DNA from: Oscillospiraceae bacterium
GTDB lineage: Bacteria > Bacillota > Clostridia > Oscillospirales > Oscillospiraceae
Assembly: GCA_017558545.1 (NCBI GenBank)
Contig: JAFYUG010000022.1
Location: 1-7,036 of the forward strand
Length of the DNA stretch: 7,036 nt
Direction: 5' to 3'
In this document: in pieces, positions 1 to 5,185 of the stretch
How positions within the stretch are numbered: position 1 is the first letter of the stretch
How the letters are laid out: each line of letters opens with the position of its first letter
Notes under the pieces: generated by a model
What the model was told of the DNA's origin: nothing
Seen by the model: only the letters and a program-made list of their open reading frames with translations
Database searches by the model: none
Position numbers and translations under genes: made by a program

Positions 1-253
1 ATAATAATAAAAAAAGCTCCCATCCCATACTAATCAGGGACGAAAGCATAAACATCTTCCGCGGTACCACCCGCATTTGCCGCAAAATATGCAGCACACT
101 TTTTGGCGCTTTAACGGGCGCACACCCGCCGGGGATTGGCCGGAGCTCACGGGCGAACCAAGCGGACTTATTCTCAGGACTTTTTCAGCCTTCGGAAGCC
201 CCTCTCTGGAGAGAAAAGTTATCGCTATTTTCCCGATCACAGCTTTTCACAAC
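1..253 (-). ncRNA. T-box riboswitch leader, probably Phe-specific
   Basis: This is a tRNA-sensing transcription attenuator controlling a gene beyond the left edge. Read on the minus strand, it carries the 14-nt T-box GGGUGGUACCGCGG (59-72) followed by an intrinsic terminator. Stem I can be folded: CGGG (232-235) pairs with CCCG (150-153), and AGCG (223-226) with CGCU (161-164). Between them lies a specifier loop whose 3' strand is UGGUUCG. The triplet in the usual place, followed by a purine, is UUC (155-157), a Phe codon. An AGAGAG sequence typical of the distal part of Stem I lies near 204-210. The antiterminator bulge UGGU (66-69) would pair with an ACCA tRNA end, which fits the A73 discriminator of bacterial tRNA-Phe. 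Established for the family: uncharged tRNA stabilises the antiterminator and allows transcription. Inferred: the target is pheS/pheT or another Phe-related gene. The T-box identity is very secure; the specifier call is moderately so. Confidence 0.93.
9..47 (-). terminator. Intrinsic terminator of the T-box leader
   Basis: On the minus strand, GCUUUCGUCCC (37-47) pairs along 11 positions, including G-U pairs, with GGGAUGGGAGC (16-26) across a 10-nt loop. A run of seven U (9-15) follows. The CGUCCC arm is the segment that in T-box leaders can instead pair near the T-box sequence at 59-72, so this hairpin is the regulated terminator. Confidence 0.93.
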
Positions 254-259
254 TCCGCT

Positions 260-288
260 ATTATATCTCGCCAAATAGAATATTTCAA
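260..288 (-). promoter_or_regulatory. Sigma-A-type promoter of the T-box leader
   Basis: On the minus strand, TTGAAA (283-288) and TATAAT (260-265) are separated by 17 nt. Transcription would begin near 253, just ahead of the first pairing segment of Stem I at 241-244. The -35 box lies only 8 bp from the -35 box of the promoter for nnr on the other strand. Confidence 0.85.
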
Positions 289-296
289 GAAGAAAT

Positions 297-325
297 TTGA
301 CTATTTTCACCTAAAATACTATAAT
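297..325 (+). promoter_or_regulatory. Sigma-A-type promoter of the nnr-alr-mazF operon
   Basis: TTGACT (297-302) and TATAAT (320-325) are separated by 17 nt, a near-perfect vegetative promoter. The expected start is near 332, giving a 5' leader of about 27 nt before the nnr start codon. No other promoter of comparable quality is visible until 5104, so this one probably serves the genes up to the terminator at 4525-4560. Confidence 0.85.
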
Positions 326-358
326 AAAAGCAAATTAATTACGGGAAGAGGGAAAAGT

Positions 359-1873
359 ATGTTTCTTTCAAGCTCCGAAAAAATGAAATCCGCCGATAAT
401 ACCGCCATTTTTGGCCTTGGTATAGATTCTCTTTATCTCATGGAAAACGCCGCAGGCCATATTGCGGATAGAGCCTATGGATATTTGAGCGATGGCGCCA
501 CGGCAGTTATCTTCTGCGGCAGCGGAAATAACGGAGGCGACGGCGTTGCCGCGGCCCGCATCCTCATGGGAAAAGGCTGCTGCGTGAGATGCTTTCTCAC
601 CGGAAGCCGTGATAAGCTCACCGCCGACACCGCCGAGATGGCCAAAAGGCTGGAGAGCATAGGCGGTCGCCTTGAGGATTTCGATAGCGAGAATAAAGAT
701 ATTTTTCTTAATGCCGGTGTTATAATCGACGCCATGTTTGGCATAGGTCTTAATAAGCCTCTTCGCGGCAGGGCCTTGGAGGCAGTAAAATTGATAAATG
801 CCTCCAAAGTGCCGGTTATCGCTGCGGACATCCCCAGCGGCATAGAGGCCGATACGGGACGAATTATGGGCGATGCCGTGAAGGCCACGGAAACGGTGAC
901 CTTTTCTCTTGGAAAACCCGGCCACTTTGCTGAGCCCGGAAATGTTTATACCGGCAAGCTCACTATTGCGGATATAGGCATACCCTCCCACTTGGTGGAG
1001 GAGGCCGAAATTCCCGTCCGTGCCATTATGGATGGAGAAGTTTCCCTGCCCAAAAGAAATCCCCTCAGCCATAAGGGTGACCATGGGAAAATAATGATAA
1101 TTGCAGGCAGCGGCGAATACTGCGGAGCTCCCAATATGTGCTCCAACGCCGCAGGACGAAGTGGAGCGGGGCTTGTATATTTGGGTGTTCCCGAGTGTAT
1201 ACACACCATCTGCGCCATAAAAAATACCGAGGCCATGCCTTTTGCTCTGCCCTGCGACAGTGATGGCAGACTTACGGAAAAAGCTCTGCCCAAAATTTGG
1301 GATAAGCTGAAAAACTGCTCCGTTTGCGTAATAGGCCCAGGCCTAGGCAGAAGTGAAGGCACCCTGGCCGTGGTTAGAGACATTATCGCATCTTTCAGCG
1401 GCACTATTGTGGCCGATGCTGATGCCCTTTGGGTAATAGCTCAGGATAAGAATATTCTTAAAAATAGCCCTGCCAAAATCGTCCTCACTCCCCATGGGGG
1501 CGAGGCTAAGATGCTGGGCATCAACTGGGAAGAGGGCAGAATTTCCGCCGCAAAGGCCTTTGCCGAGGAATATGGCTGCACCTTGCTTTTGAAAGGCCAC
1601 CGCAGCCTTGCGGCATATTCCGATGGAGAAGTGGCCATAGCCACCCACGGCAATGCAGGCATGGCCAAGGGCGGCAGCGGCGATGTGCTTGCGGGAATTT
1701 TGGGAGCCATGCTGGGTCAGTTTGACCATAAAAGGGCCGTGGACACCGCCTTGCATCTCCACTCTCTTGCAGGGGATATTGCACGGGAAAGGTATGGAGA
1801 ATATGCAATGCTGGCTTCGGACATAATTGACGCATTGCCCGAGGCTGAAATAAGTATAATGGAGGAACTCTGA
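359..1873 (+). CDS. nnr: Bifunctional NAD(P)H-hydrate epimerase / ADP-dependent NAD(P)H-hydrate dehydratase
   Basis: A 504-residue cytoplasmic metabolite-repair enzyme. It epimerises R-NAD(P)HX and dehydrates the S form back to NAD(P)H. The N-terminal YjeF_N epimerase domain (about 1-215) shows LMENAAG (27-33), GNNGGDG (56-62), DAMFGIGL (124-131) and DIPSGIEADTG (157-167; the family more often has GIDADTG). The C-terminal ribokinase-like dehydratase domain (about 230-495) shows HKGDHGK (238-244), GPGLGR (326-331), DADAL (353-357), TPHGGE (377-382) and the nucleotide-binding GGSGD (438-442) with its catalytic Asp. The start at 359 is chosen because GAGGG (348-352) lies 6 nt upstream, the protein then begins like its relatives (MFLSSSEKMK), and the open frame further upstream crosses the promoter and T-box. 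It is the first gene of the operon; the lipoprotein gene follows after 4 nt. In many Clostridia acpS, nnr and alr cluster; acpS is not seen here. Confidence 0.96.
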   Translation: MFLSSSEKMKSADNTAIFGLGIDSLYLMENAAGHIADRAYGYLSDGATAVIFCGSGNNGGDGVAAARILMGKGCCVRCFLTGSRDKLTADTAEMAKRLESIGGRLEDFDSENKDIFLNAGVIIDAMFGIGLNKPLRGRALEAVKLINASKVPVIAADIPSGIEADTGRIMGDAVKATETVTFSLGKPGHFAEPGNVYTGKLTIADIGIPSHLVEEAEIPVRAIMDGEVSLPKRNPLSHKGDHGKIMIIAGSGEYCGAPNMCSNAAGRSGAGLVYLGVPECIHTICAIKNTEAMPFALPCDSDGRLTEKALPKIWDKLKNCSVCVIGPGLGRSEGTLAVVRDIIASFSGTIVADADALWVIAQDKNILKNSPAKIVLTPHGGEAKMLGINWEEGRISAAKAFAEEYGCTLLLKGHRSLAAYSDGEVAIATHGNAGMAKGGSGDVLAGILGAMLGQFDHKRAVDTALHLHSLAGDIARERYGEYAMLASDIIDALPEAEISIMEEL

Positions 1874-1877
1874 TCAC

Positions 1878-2450
1878 TTGTTAAGACGGGCTATAATACC
1901 TGTACTTATGATAATATCCCTGCTTTTATGCTCCTGCGGGGAGAGAGATAGCCTTGAAAAACACCTTCATGAGGCAAGAGCGCGCTGGGAAGAGGGGAAA
2001 ACAATCCGCTTTACCGCTGAGCTTTGTGCTGAGCTCAGTCAGGAGGTTTTCACCTGCCGGCTTAACTGCCTCCACGAAAAGGGAGAAACCATTATTGAAA
2101 TAATTGAGCCGGAAAACCTCGCGGGAATAAAAGTCCGCATGAAGGATGGCGAAACTGCGCTTGAGTTTGATGGAATTATCCTTGCCATCGAAAATCCCAT
2201 GATGGGGGAGAGCTCACCTCTTGGGGCTATGGGACTATTCATGGATGCTCTTCGCTGCGGATTTATAAATCAGATGTGGATGGAGCGGGAAAATGAGCAG
2301 GCCTTGGCCGTTTACGAGATGTATGTGGACGATAACACAAGTGCAAAGCTCTGGTTTTGGGAAGAAAATTTTGCATTAATGAATGCAGAGCTTGTAAGAA
2401 ATGGACGAAGTGTGGTAAAATGCAAGATAACAGACTTCGCTGAGGAATGA
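1878..2450 (+). CDS. Predicted lipoprotein, YdcC/GerS-like by position
   Basis: A 190-residue protein with a lipoprotein signal peptide: MLRR, a hydrophobic core (about 5-17), then LCSC with the probable lipidated Cys at 20. The mature part would be anchored on the outer face of the cytoplasmic membrane. The start is TTG at 1878; GGAGG (1861-1865) lies 12 nt upstream, which is long. ATG at 1908 would remove the basic n-region and has no ribosome binding site. The mature region alternates charged and hydrophobic residues in short strands (for example IEIIEPENLAGIKVRMKDGE), which suits a LolA-like beta structure, but I cannot confirm the fold from sequence alone. Established elsewhere: B. subtilis ydcC lies directly before alr, and in C. 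difficile the LolA-fold lipoprotein GerS is co-transcribed with alr2 and is needed for germination. The same adjacency (7 nt to alr) suggests a related envelope or spore role; this is inference. Confidence 0.85.
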   Translation: MLRRAIIPVLMIISLLLCSCGERDSLEKHLHEARARWEEGKTIRFTAELCAELSQEVFTCRLNCLHEKGETIIEIIEPENLAGIKVRMKDGETALEFDGIILAIENPMMGESSPLGAMGLFMDALRCGFINQMWMERENEQALAVYEMYVDDNTSAKLWFWEENFALMNAELVRNGRSVVKCKITDFAEE

Positions 2451-2457
2451 TTTTTTT

Positions 2458-3573
2458 ATGACTATAGATACAAGCCGCACTTGGGCGGAAATAAGTCTTG
2501 AAAATATAAAAGATAATGTCAGAGCAATCAGAGCTACCCTGCCGGAAGGCACCAAGTTCATGGGAGTAGTCAAAGCCGACGCCTATGGCCACGGCGCTGC
2601 CCATGTTGCAGAGGCCATTGCTGAGGCGGGAGGCGACTATCTGGCCGTTGCCTGCTTTGCCGAGGCCGCCATGCTGAGAGAAGCGGGAATAAAGCTGCCC
2701 ATTCTCATTTTGGGCATAACCCCTCCCGGCTATGCCGAGGAGCTGAGAAAGCTGGATATTACCCAAACTGTGCCCTCCCTTGTATATGCCAAGGCTCTCT
2801 CCGAGGCCTTGGAAGGCAATCTCAAATGCCATCTCAAGCTGGATAGCGGCATGAGCCGTACCGGTTTCAGCTGGCGAGAGGAAAGCTTGGTTAACATAAT
2901 TGAAACAATGAAGCTGCCCAAGCTTAACTTCGAGGGCGTTTTTACCCACTTTGCTGTGTCCGATGAGCCTGAAAAAGACTTTACCATAACTCAGTTTAAT
3001 AGATTTATGTCAACAATAAAAAGCGTAGAGGAAAGCTGCGGCCATGTTTTTGAAATTAAGCATTGCGCCAACAGCGGAGCGGTTATCAACTTCCGCGAAT
3101 ATGCTTTGGACATGGTCAGACCCGGCATTATGACCTATGGCATGTATCCCGCCGCAGAGCGGGGAGGCATTGAACTGAAAAGCGCCATGAGCCTTAAAAG
3201 CCGCGTTTACGCCATAAATGAGCTTCTCCCCGGCGACACCGTTGGCTACGGCAGAGCATACACGGTGGAAAAGCCCATGCGTGTTGCCACCATTCCCGTG
3301 GGCTATGCTGACGGAATAAGCCGCAGCCTCAGCGGAAAGCTGGATGTTCTTATCCGCGGAAAGCGCTGCCCCCAGATTGGGCGCATCTGCATGGATATGT
3401 TTATGGTTGACATAACTGAACTGAGCGAATGCGAACTTGAAGATGTTGTAACCATAATCGGCCGGGACGGATGGGAGGAAATCACCGCTGATGAGCTGGC
3501 TGCAAAGCAGGGAAGTATAAATTATGAGATAACCTGCGATGTTGCTCCCAGAGTTACAAGAATATATACCTGA
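2458..3573 (+). CDS. alr: Alanine racemase
   Basis: A 371-residue PLP enzyme that interconverts L- and D-alanine in the cytoplasm and supplies D-Ala for peptidoglycan. The PLP-binding lysine is Lys39 in VVKADAYGHG (37-46). The second catalytic base is the Tyr of VGYGRAY (262-268), Tyr264. The active-site entry motif RICMDM is at 309-314, and RPG (221-223) carries the Arg that contacts the cofactor ring. Numbering matches the well-studied Geobacillus enzyme almost residue for residue, so the gene is full length and intact. GAGGA (2442-2446), inside the end of the lipoprotein gene, lies 11 nt before the ATG. With 7 nt between the genes, translational coupling is likely. In spore formers Alr can also limit L-alanine germination on the spore surface; whether this copy does so cannot be told from the sequence. 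Confidence 0.98.
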   Translation: MTIDTSRTWAEISLENIKDNVRAIRATLPEGTKFMGVVKADAYGHGAAHVAEAIAEAGGDYLAVACFAEAAMLREAGIKLPILILGITPPGYAEELRKLDITQTVPSLVYAKALSEALEGNLKCHLKLDSGMSRTGFSWREESLVNIIETMKLPKLNFEGVFTHFAVSDEPEKDFTITQFNRFMSTIKSVEESCGHVFEIKHCANSGAVINFREYALDMVRPGIMTYGMYPAAERGGIELKSAMSLKSRVYAINELLPGDTVGYGRAYTVEKPMRVATIPVGYADGISRSLSGKLDVLIRGKRCPQIGRICMDMFMVDITELSECELEDVVTIIGRDGWEEITADELAAKQGSINYEITCDVAPRVTRIYT

Positions 3574-3669
3574 GGCCATGTATAAAATTTCTCCCTCCGT
3601 GGGAAAATGATAGCACGTCCCTACATATTATGTATTGGGCGACTATCCTTCATCGGAGTGTGAGTACAC
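3574..3669 (+). other. alr-mazF spacer, no antitoxin gene
   Basis: This 96-nt spacer sits where ndoAI (mazE) lies in B. subtilis, and it is too short for that gene (about 90 codons). The only ATG-initiated frame of note is 10 codons (3579-3611) without a ribosome binding site. It contains a hairpin, ATTTCTCCC (about 3587-3595) with GGGAAAAT (3601-3608) around one bulged C, without a following U run, so it is not a convincing terminator. One UACAU occurs at 3622-3626. The ribosome binding site of mazF, GGAG, is at 3655-3658. No promoter is apparent. Confidence 0.6.
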
Positions 3670-4014
3670 ATGAGCATGGTCAAACGAGGAGACATTTTCT
3701 ATGCGGATCTCAGCCCCGTGGTCGGCAGCGAACAGGGCGGCATGAGACCGGTGCTGATAGTGCAGAACGATACAGGCAACAGGCATTCGCCCACAGTTAT
3801 AGCCGCTGCCATCACAAGCCAAATGGGCAAGGCGCGGCTGCCAACCCATATCGAACTCTCTGCTCAAAATTACGGTCTCAGTCGGGACAGCGTAATTTTG
3901 CTTGAGCAGATACGCACTATTGATAAATCCCGTCTCAGGGAGCGCATGGGAAAGCTTGATAACGATACTATGACCAAGGTGGATAACGCAATTGCGGTGT
4001 CCTTCGGTCTGTAA
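3670..4014 (+). CDS. mazF: MazF/NdoA (EndoA) family mRNA endoribonuclease toxin
   Basis: A 114-residue protein of the MazF/PemK family, a dimeric sequence-specific endoribonuclease that cuts mRNA; the B. subtilis enzyme recognises UACAU. It opens with VKRGDIFYADLSPVVGSEQGG (4-24), nearly identical to the Bacillus protein. The catalytic pair known from that enzyme is present as Arg26 (GGMRPVL) and Thr49 (AAITSQ), as is the conserved segment DSVILLEQIRTIDK. The protein therefore looks catalytically intact. The start is ATG 3670 with GGAG 11 nt upstream; ATG 3676 is possible. The C terminus (SFGL) is slightly shorter than in Bacillus. It follows alr as in Bacillus, but no antitoxin gene is visible upstream or overlapping, and neither downstream gene resembles one. 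Control may come from an antitoxin elsewhere, from low translation, or from self-cleavage of its mRNA; these are guesses. Confidence 0.95.
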   Translation: MSMVKRGDIFYADLSPVVGSEQGGMRPVLIVQNDTGNRHSPTVIAAAITSQMGKARLPTHIELSAQNYGLSRDSVILLEQIRTIDKSRLRERMGKLDNDTMTKVDNAIAVSFGL

Positions 4015-4030
4015 TTCAAAAGACAAATAA

Positions 4031-4057
4031 CCTCCGGGCATAAGCCCGGGGCGGAGG
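4031..4057 (+). promoter_or_regulatory. Hairpin that can mask the ribosome binding site of the next gene
   Basis: CCTCC (4031-4035) is the exact complement of the ribosome binding site GGAGG (4053-4057) for the gene at 4064. GGGC (4036-4039) pairs with GCCC (4044-4047) around an ATAA loop, leaving GGGGC (4048-4052) unpaired. An alternative six-pair stem, CCGGGC (4034-4039) with GCCCGG (4044-4049), would leave the site mostly free. No U run follows, so it is not an intrinsic terminator. Regulation by switching between the two is an inference. Confidence 0.5.
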
Positions 4058-4063
4058 TACATA

Positions 4064-4519
4064 ATGAAAAATAAAAAGACCCTTATAATTGTTTTGATTG
4101 CCCTGTTGGTGTTTGCCTTGGCTGCGGGAGCTTATGCCGCCGTGAACTACGGCAGCGAGGATGATCCCCTTGTAACCAAGAGCTATCTGGACAAAGTTCT
4201 TCGTCCCGAAATAGAAATGGAGCTTGAAAACGAGCTTAATATGGCTATTACCCAGCTTGAAGAGGCGGGCGTGGATAATTTTGTTCCCCTTAATCTTGCC
4301 GCAGGTGAGAGCCTGAGCCTTTCCGTGGGCAGCGAAGCCCTTCTCCGCAGCGGCGAAGTCAGCGCCAGCGGCGGATTTGTGGACACCACCGAAGGCAGCG
4401 ATACAGCAAACGGAACTATAATAGAGATAAACCATCTCTACATGGCTCTTGGAGTGGACGCCAAACTCACCGCCGAGAGCGAAGCCCTGCTCCTTATAAA
4501 GGGAACTATAATCGAATAA
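4064..4519 (+). CDS. Small secreted protein of unknown function
   Basis: A 151-residue protein with a clear N-terminal signal: MKNKK, a hydrophobic core (7-22) and an AYA-A cleavage site near 25, so it is exported or membrane-anchored. The mature part begins with DDPLVTKSYLDK (33-44), then an acidic, probably helical segment (48-69). A C-terminal region (about 74-150) has the pattern L-A-G-E, G-S-E-A-L-L-R-S-G, G-G-x-x-D-T-T-x-G-S-D, N-G and N-H-L-Y. From memory, the DPLVTKSY start and the E-LLR-G / D-T-G-D / NHL pattern recur in unnamed exported proteins of Clostridia; I know no function. The pentapeptide GTIIE occurs twice (117-121 and 147-151), each encoded by GGAACTATAAT. GGAGG (4053-4057) lies 6 nt before the ATG, within the potential masking hairpin. 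It is probably the last gene before the terminator at 4525. Confidence 0.85.
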   Translation: MKNKKTLIIVLIALLVFALAAGAYAAVNYGSEDDPLVTKSYLDKVLRPEIEMELENELNMAITQLEEAGVDNFVPLNLAAGESLSLSVGSEALLRSGEVSASGGFVDTTEGSDTANGTIIEINHLYMALGVDAKLTAESEALLLIKGTIIE

Positions 4520-4524
4520 ATTAA

Positions 4525-4560
4525 AGTGCCTGTTCATAAAATTTGAACAGGTACTTTTTT
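4525..4560 (+). terminator. Intrinsic terminator of the nnr-mazF operon
   Basis: AGTGCCTGTTCA (4525-4536) pairs over 12 positions, one of them G-U, with TGAACAGGTACT (4544-4555) around a 7-nt loop. A T run (4555-4560) follows. It lies 5 nt after the stop codon of the small secreted protein. The ribosome binding site of the next gene (GGAGG, 4565-4569) starts only 4 nt beyond the T run, so that gene appears to depend on readthrough. Confidence 0.92.
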
Positions 4561-4576
4561 ATTCGGAGGTAAATTG

Positions 4577-5092
4577 ATGGTTGGAACTTATCCCATTATC
4601 ATAAAGGGTGAAAATTGCGGAGAGCTGAAGATTGTTAAGGAAGGGGCATATACCCGCTTCCTTGCGGATTGTCAGGACTATGGGGAGATAATACGCCTTA
4701 GCGTCTATGGTGAAGGCAGGGAAGGCTATTTGGGAGTGCCTATGCCGAAAAATGGGCGGCTATATCTGGATAAACGCCTAAGTCCCAATGCCATGAGGGG
4801 CTTTCCCGAGAAAATAGAGCGCTGTGCCTTGGCGGGGGAAAAGCCGGAATTGCCGAAAGTCGAGGTGATGGAAGCGGTTGAAACTCCGCCCCGGCCCATA
4901 GCTGAAAAAGATGAAAAGGAGGAACTAAATTGCTGGTATGCCACAACGGACGGGGCCTTGGTGTGCCGCAATGGCGCGCAGGAAATGGTGGCTCTGCCCC
5001 CCGAGGATGAGCGCGTTCCCGCGGATATTCCCGGTCAGCCCCGAATTATAGAGGGTAAAGAATATTTAGTTTACATAACCAAAGAGGTGTGA
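4577..5092 (+). CDS. Hypothetical protein
   Basis: A 171-residue protein I cannot assign to a named family. GGAGG (4565-4569) lies 7 nt before ATG 4577; an in-frame TTG (4574) directly before it is less likely. There is no signal peptide or membrane segment, so it is probably cytoplasmic. Residues 1-85 look beta-rich with short charged turns and the landmarks GENCGELKI (11-19), GYLGVPMP (50-57) and LYLDKRLS (62-69). A charged, proline-containing linker (about 88-117) follows, then a C-terminal part (118-171) with WYATTDGALV and a hydrophobic end, EYLVYITKEV. Similar two-part proteins seem to occur as hypothetical genes in gut Clostridia, but this is a memory of the pattern, not a search result. 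No promoter of its own is visible; transcription probably comes through the preceding terminator. Confidence 0.82.
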   Translation: MVGTYPIIIKGENCGELKIVKEGAYTRFLADCQDYGEIIRLSVYGEGREGYLGVPMPKNGRLYLDKRLSPNAMRGFPEKIERCALAGEKPELPKVEVMEAVETPPRPIAEKDEKEELNCWYATTDGALVCRNGAQEMVALPPEDERVPADIPGQPRIIEGKEYLVYITKEV

Positions 5093-5103
5093 GGGTCAAA
5101 TCA

Positions 5104-5133
5104 TTGACAAAGCCTATGAAAAAGTAATATAAT
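5104..5133 (+). promoter_or_regulatory. Sigma-A-type promoter of pdp
   Basis: A perfect TTGACA (5104-5109) and perfect TATAAT (5128-5133) are separated by 18 nt, just after the stop codon of the hypothetical gene. The expected start near 5140 gives a leader of about 45 nt. No clear operator palindrome is visible around it. Confidence 0.88.
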
Positions 5134-5185
5134 CAAACTGGCGGCATGTCCGCATAAACTAAGGATAATCTATGGGGTGAGCACT

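Noticed and set aside
34..240. 68-codon minus-strand open frame in the leader region
   Set aside because: It lies entirely within the structured T-box leader and ends inside its terminator hairpin; the sequence is explained by RNA pairing.
77..358. Open frame extending nnr upstream by 94 codons
   Set aside because: It crosses the T-box leader and both promoters, has no ribosome binding site, and the family N terminus begins at the ATG at 359.
368..1204. 278-codon minus-strand open frame within nnr
   Set aside because: Antisense shadow of a conserved enzyme gene; no ribosome binding site, no recognisable product.
1827..1860. TTGACG and TATAAT near the end of nnr as a promoter for the lipoprotein and alr
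   Set aside because: The spacing is 22 nt, too long for a sigma-A promoter, and the TATAAT runs straight into the ribosome binding site of the lipoprotein gene.
3630..3905. 91-codon plus-strand frame overlapping mazF, considered as a hidden antitoxin
   Set aside because: It is out of frame with mazF over nearly its whole length, has basic low-complexity composition typical of a shadow frame, and no suitable ribosome binding site.
4412..4512. Direct repeat GGAACTATAAT (4412-4422 and 4502-4512)
   Set aside because: Both copies encode GTIIE in the same frame of one gene; more likely a repeated protein element than a DNA signal.
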